Shown: positions 63,747 through 64,000 of the stretch, one piece after another | Layout: every line of letters starts with the position of its first letter | Numbering within the stretch: the first letter of the stretch is position 1 | Assembly: GCA_016842085.1 (NCBI GenBank) | Contig: JAEVEX010000069.1 | Span: 1 to 64,000 of the forward strand | Direction of reading: 5' to 3' | Length of the DNA: 64,000 nucleotides | Source of the DNA: Candidatus Thermoflexus tengchongensis | GTDB lineage: Bacteria; Chloroflexota; Anaerolineae; Thermoflexales; Thermoflexaceae | Made by a program: the position numbers and the translations under genes | The notes under the pieces: generated by a model | What the model was told of the DNA's origin: nothing | Databases searched by the model: none | Seen by the model: only the letters and a program-made list of their open reading frames with translations

Positions 63747-64000
63747 CTAAGCCATGAGCCGCCAGAGCAGCCCCACCCCCGCTCCCGCCAGCACCACCCA
63801 TGTGGCGTTGATCGGGAAACGGGCGAGGATCGTCAGGCTGAGCAGCCCGATCCCCACGGTCAGAGGGTCCACCAGGGAAGCCGGCACAAGCTGGACCAGG
63901 ACCCCTGCCATCAACCCGAGGGAAGCCGCGTTCACGCCGTCCAGGAAGGCGCTGATCGTGGGAGAGCGTCGCATCCGGGGGATCAGCGGGCCGGTCAACG
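63747..64000 (-). CDS. Chromate transporter (ChrA family), C-terminal part, cut by window edge
   Basis: Only the last about 84 residues are visible. The sequence GPLIPRMRRSPTISAFLDGVNAASLGLMAGVLVQLVPASLVDPLTVGIGLLSLTILARFPINATWVVLAGAGVG matches the end of ChrA-family membrane proteins (SAFLDGVN.ASL.LM). These proteins export chromate or transport related anions. The frame runs on past 64000, so the start lies outside. It converges with the second GT-C-like gene. Confidence 0.75.
   Translation of the reverse strand, partial: LTGPLIPRMRRSPTISAFLDGVNAASLGLMAGVLVQLVPASLVDPLTVGIGLLSLTILARFPINATWVVLAGAGVGLLWRLMA

Noticed and set aside
1-64000. CRISPR array, rRNA or tRNA genes, prophage
   Set aside because: No regularly spaced repeats, no rRNA-like conserved sequence, no complete cloverleaf and no phage structural or integrase genes were seen when reading through.

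Overview
The window is a GC-rich bacterial chromosome segment with about 45 genes, densely packed on both strands. The gene content suggests a member of the Chloroflexota, possibly a thermophile of the Thermoflexus type. The grounds are a liv-type transporter next to a phenylacetate-CoA-ligase-like enzyme, a very large multi-GAF hybrid histidine kinase, a DHH-CBS-tRNA-nucleotidyltransferase fusion, Thr/Pro-rich linkers after lipoboxes, and many short palindromic intergenic repeats. This placement is inferred from gene style; no 16S rRNA is present.

Layout. 1-4094: the tail of an insertion sequence cuts into a branched-chain-amino-acid-type substrate-binding protein gene, followed by livF, a lipoprotein and a PaaK-like ligase. 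4377-7607: an OmpR-type response regulator and a membrane-anchored NACHT-like ATPase with HEAT repeats. 7619-12959: a TIM-barrel-like protein, a deoxynucleoside kinase, an orphan RelE-like toxin, a GNAT acetyltransferase, cinA and scpA. 13096-16472: a nickel/cobalt ECF transporter operon (cbiM-cbiQ-cbiO) with a Fur-family regulator, preceded by a promoter that overlaps a palindromic operator. 16626-19381: an aldehyde dehydrogenase and a polyamine-binding lipoprotein. 19505-29895: a short CinA-like protein, three single-domain receivers, aspS and a 1930-residue hybrid kinase. 30469-32783: argJ and an M20 deacylase. 33075-41971: a DnaQ/RNase H-like nuclease, serS, a DUF4870-type membrane protein, a WecA/MraY-type transferase, tlyA and a lytic transglycosylase. 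42075-43985: an isolated two-gene ATPase plus nuclease-like module. 44056-54911: the CCA/DHH fusion, upp, an M23-like protein, gatA, gatC and a free-standing rpoB. 55611-59068: two small proteins, an alpha/beta hydrolase and tilS. 59200-63717: two tandem paralogous GT-C-like membrane proteins, compositionally unlike the rest. The window ends inside a chromate transporter gene.

Most genes are housekeeping: translation (aspS, serS, gatCA, tilS, CCA enzyme), transcription (rpoB), chromosome structure (scpA), cell wall and metal uptake. The most unusual items are the ATPase/PD-(D/E)xK-like pair at 42-44 kb, the NACHT-HEAT ATPase with arginine in place of the Walker A lysine, a structured plus-strand region ending in a terminator at 16.5 kb with no plus-strand gene after it, a 500-nt rpoB leader that contains a dispersed repeat, and at least two families of dispersed intergenic repeats.
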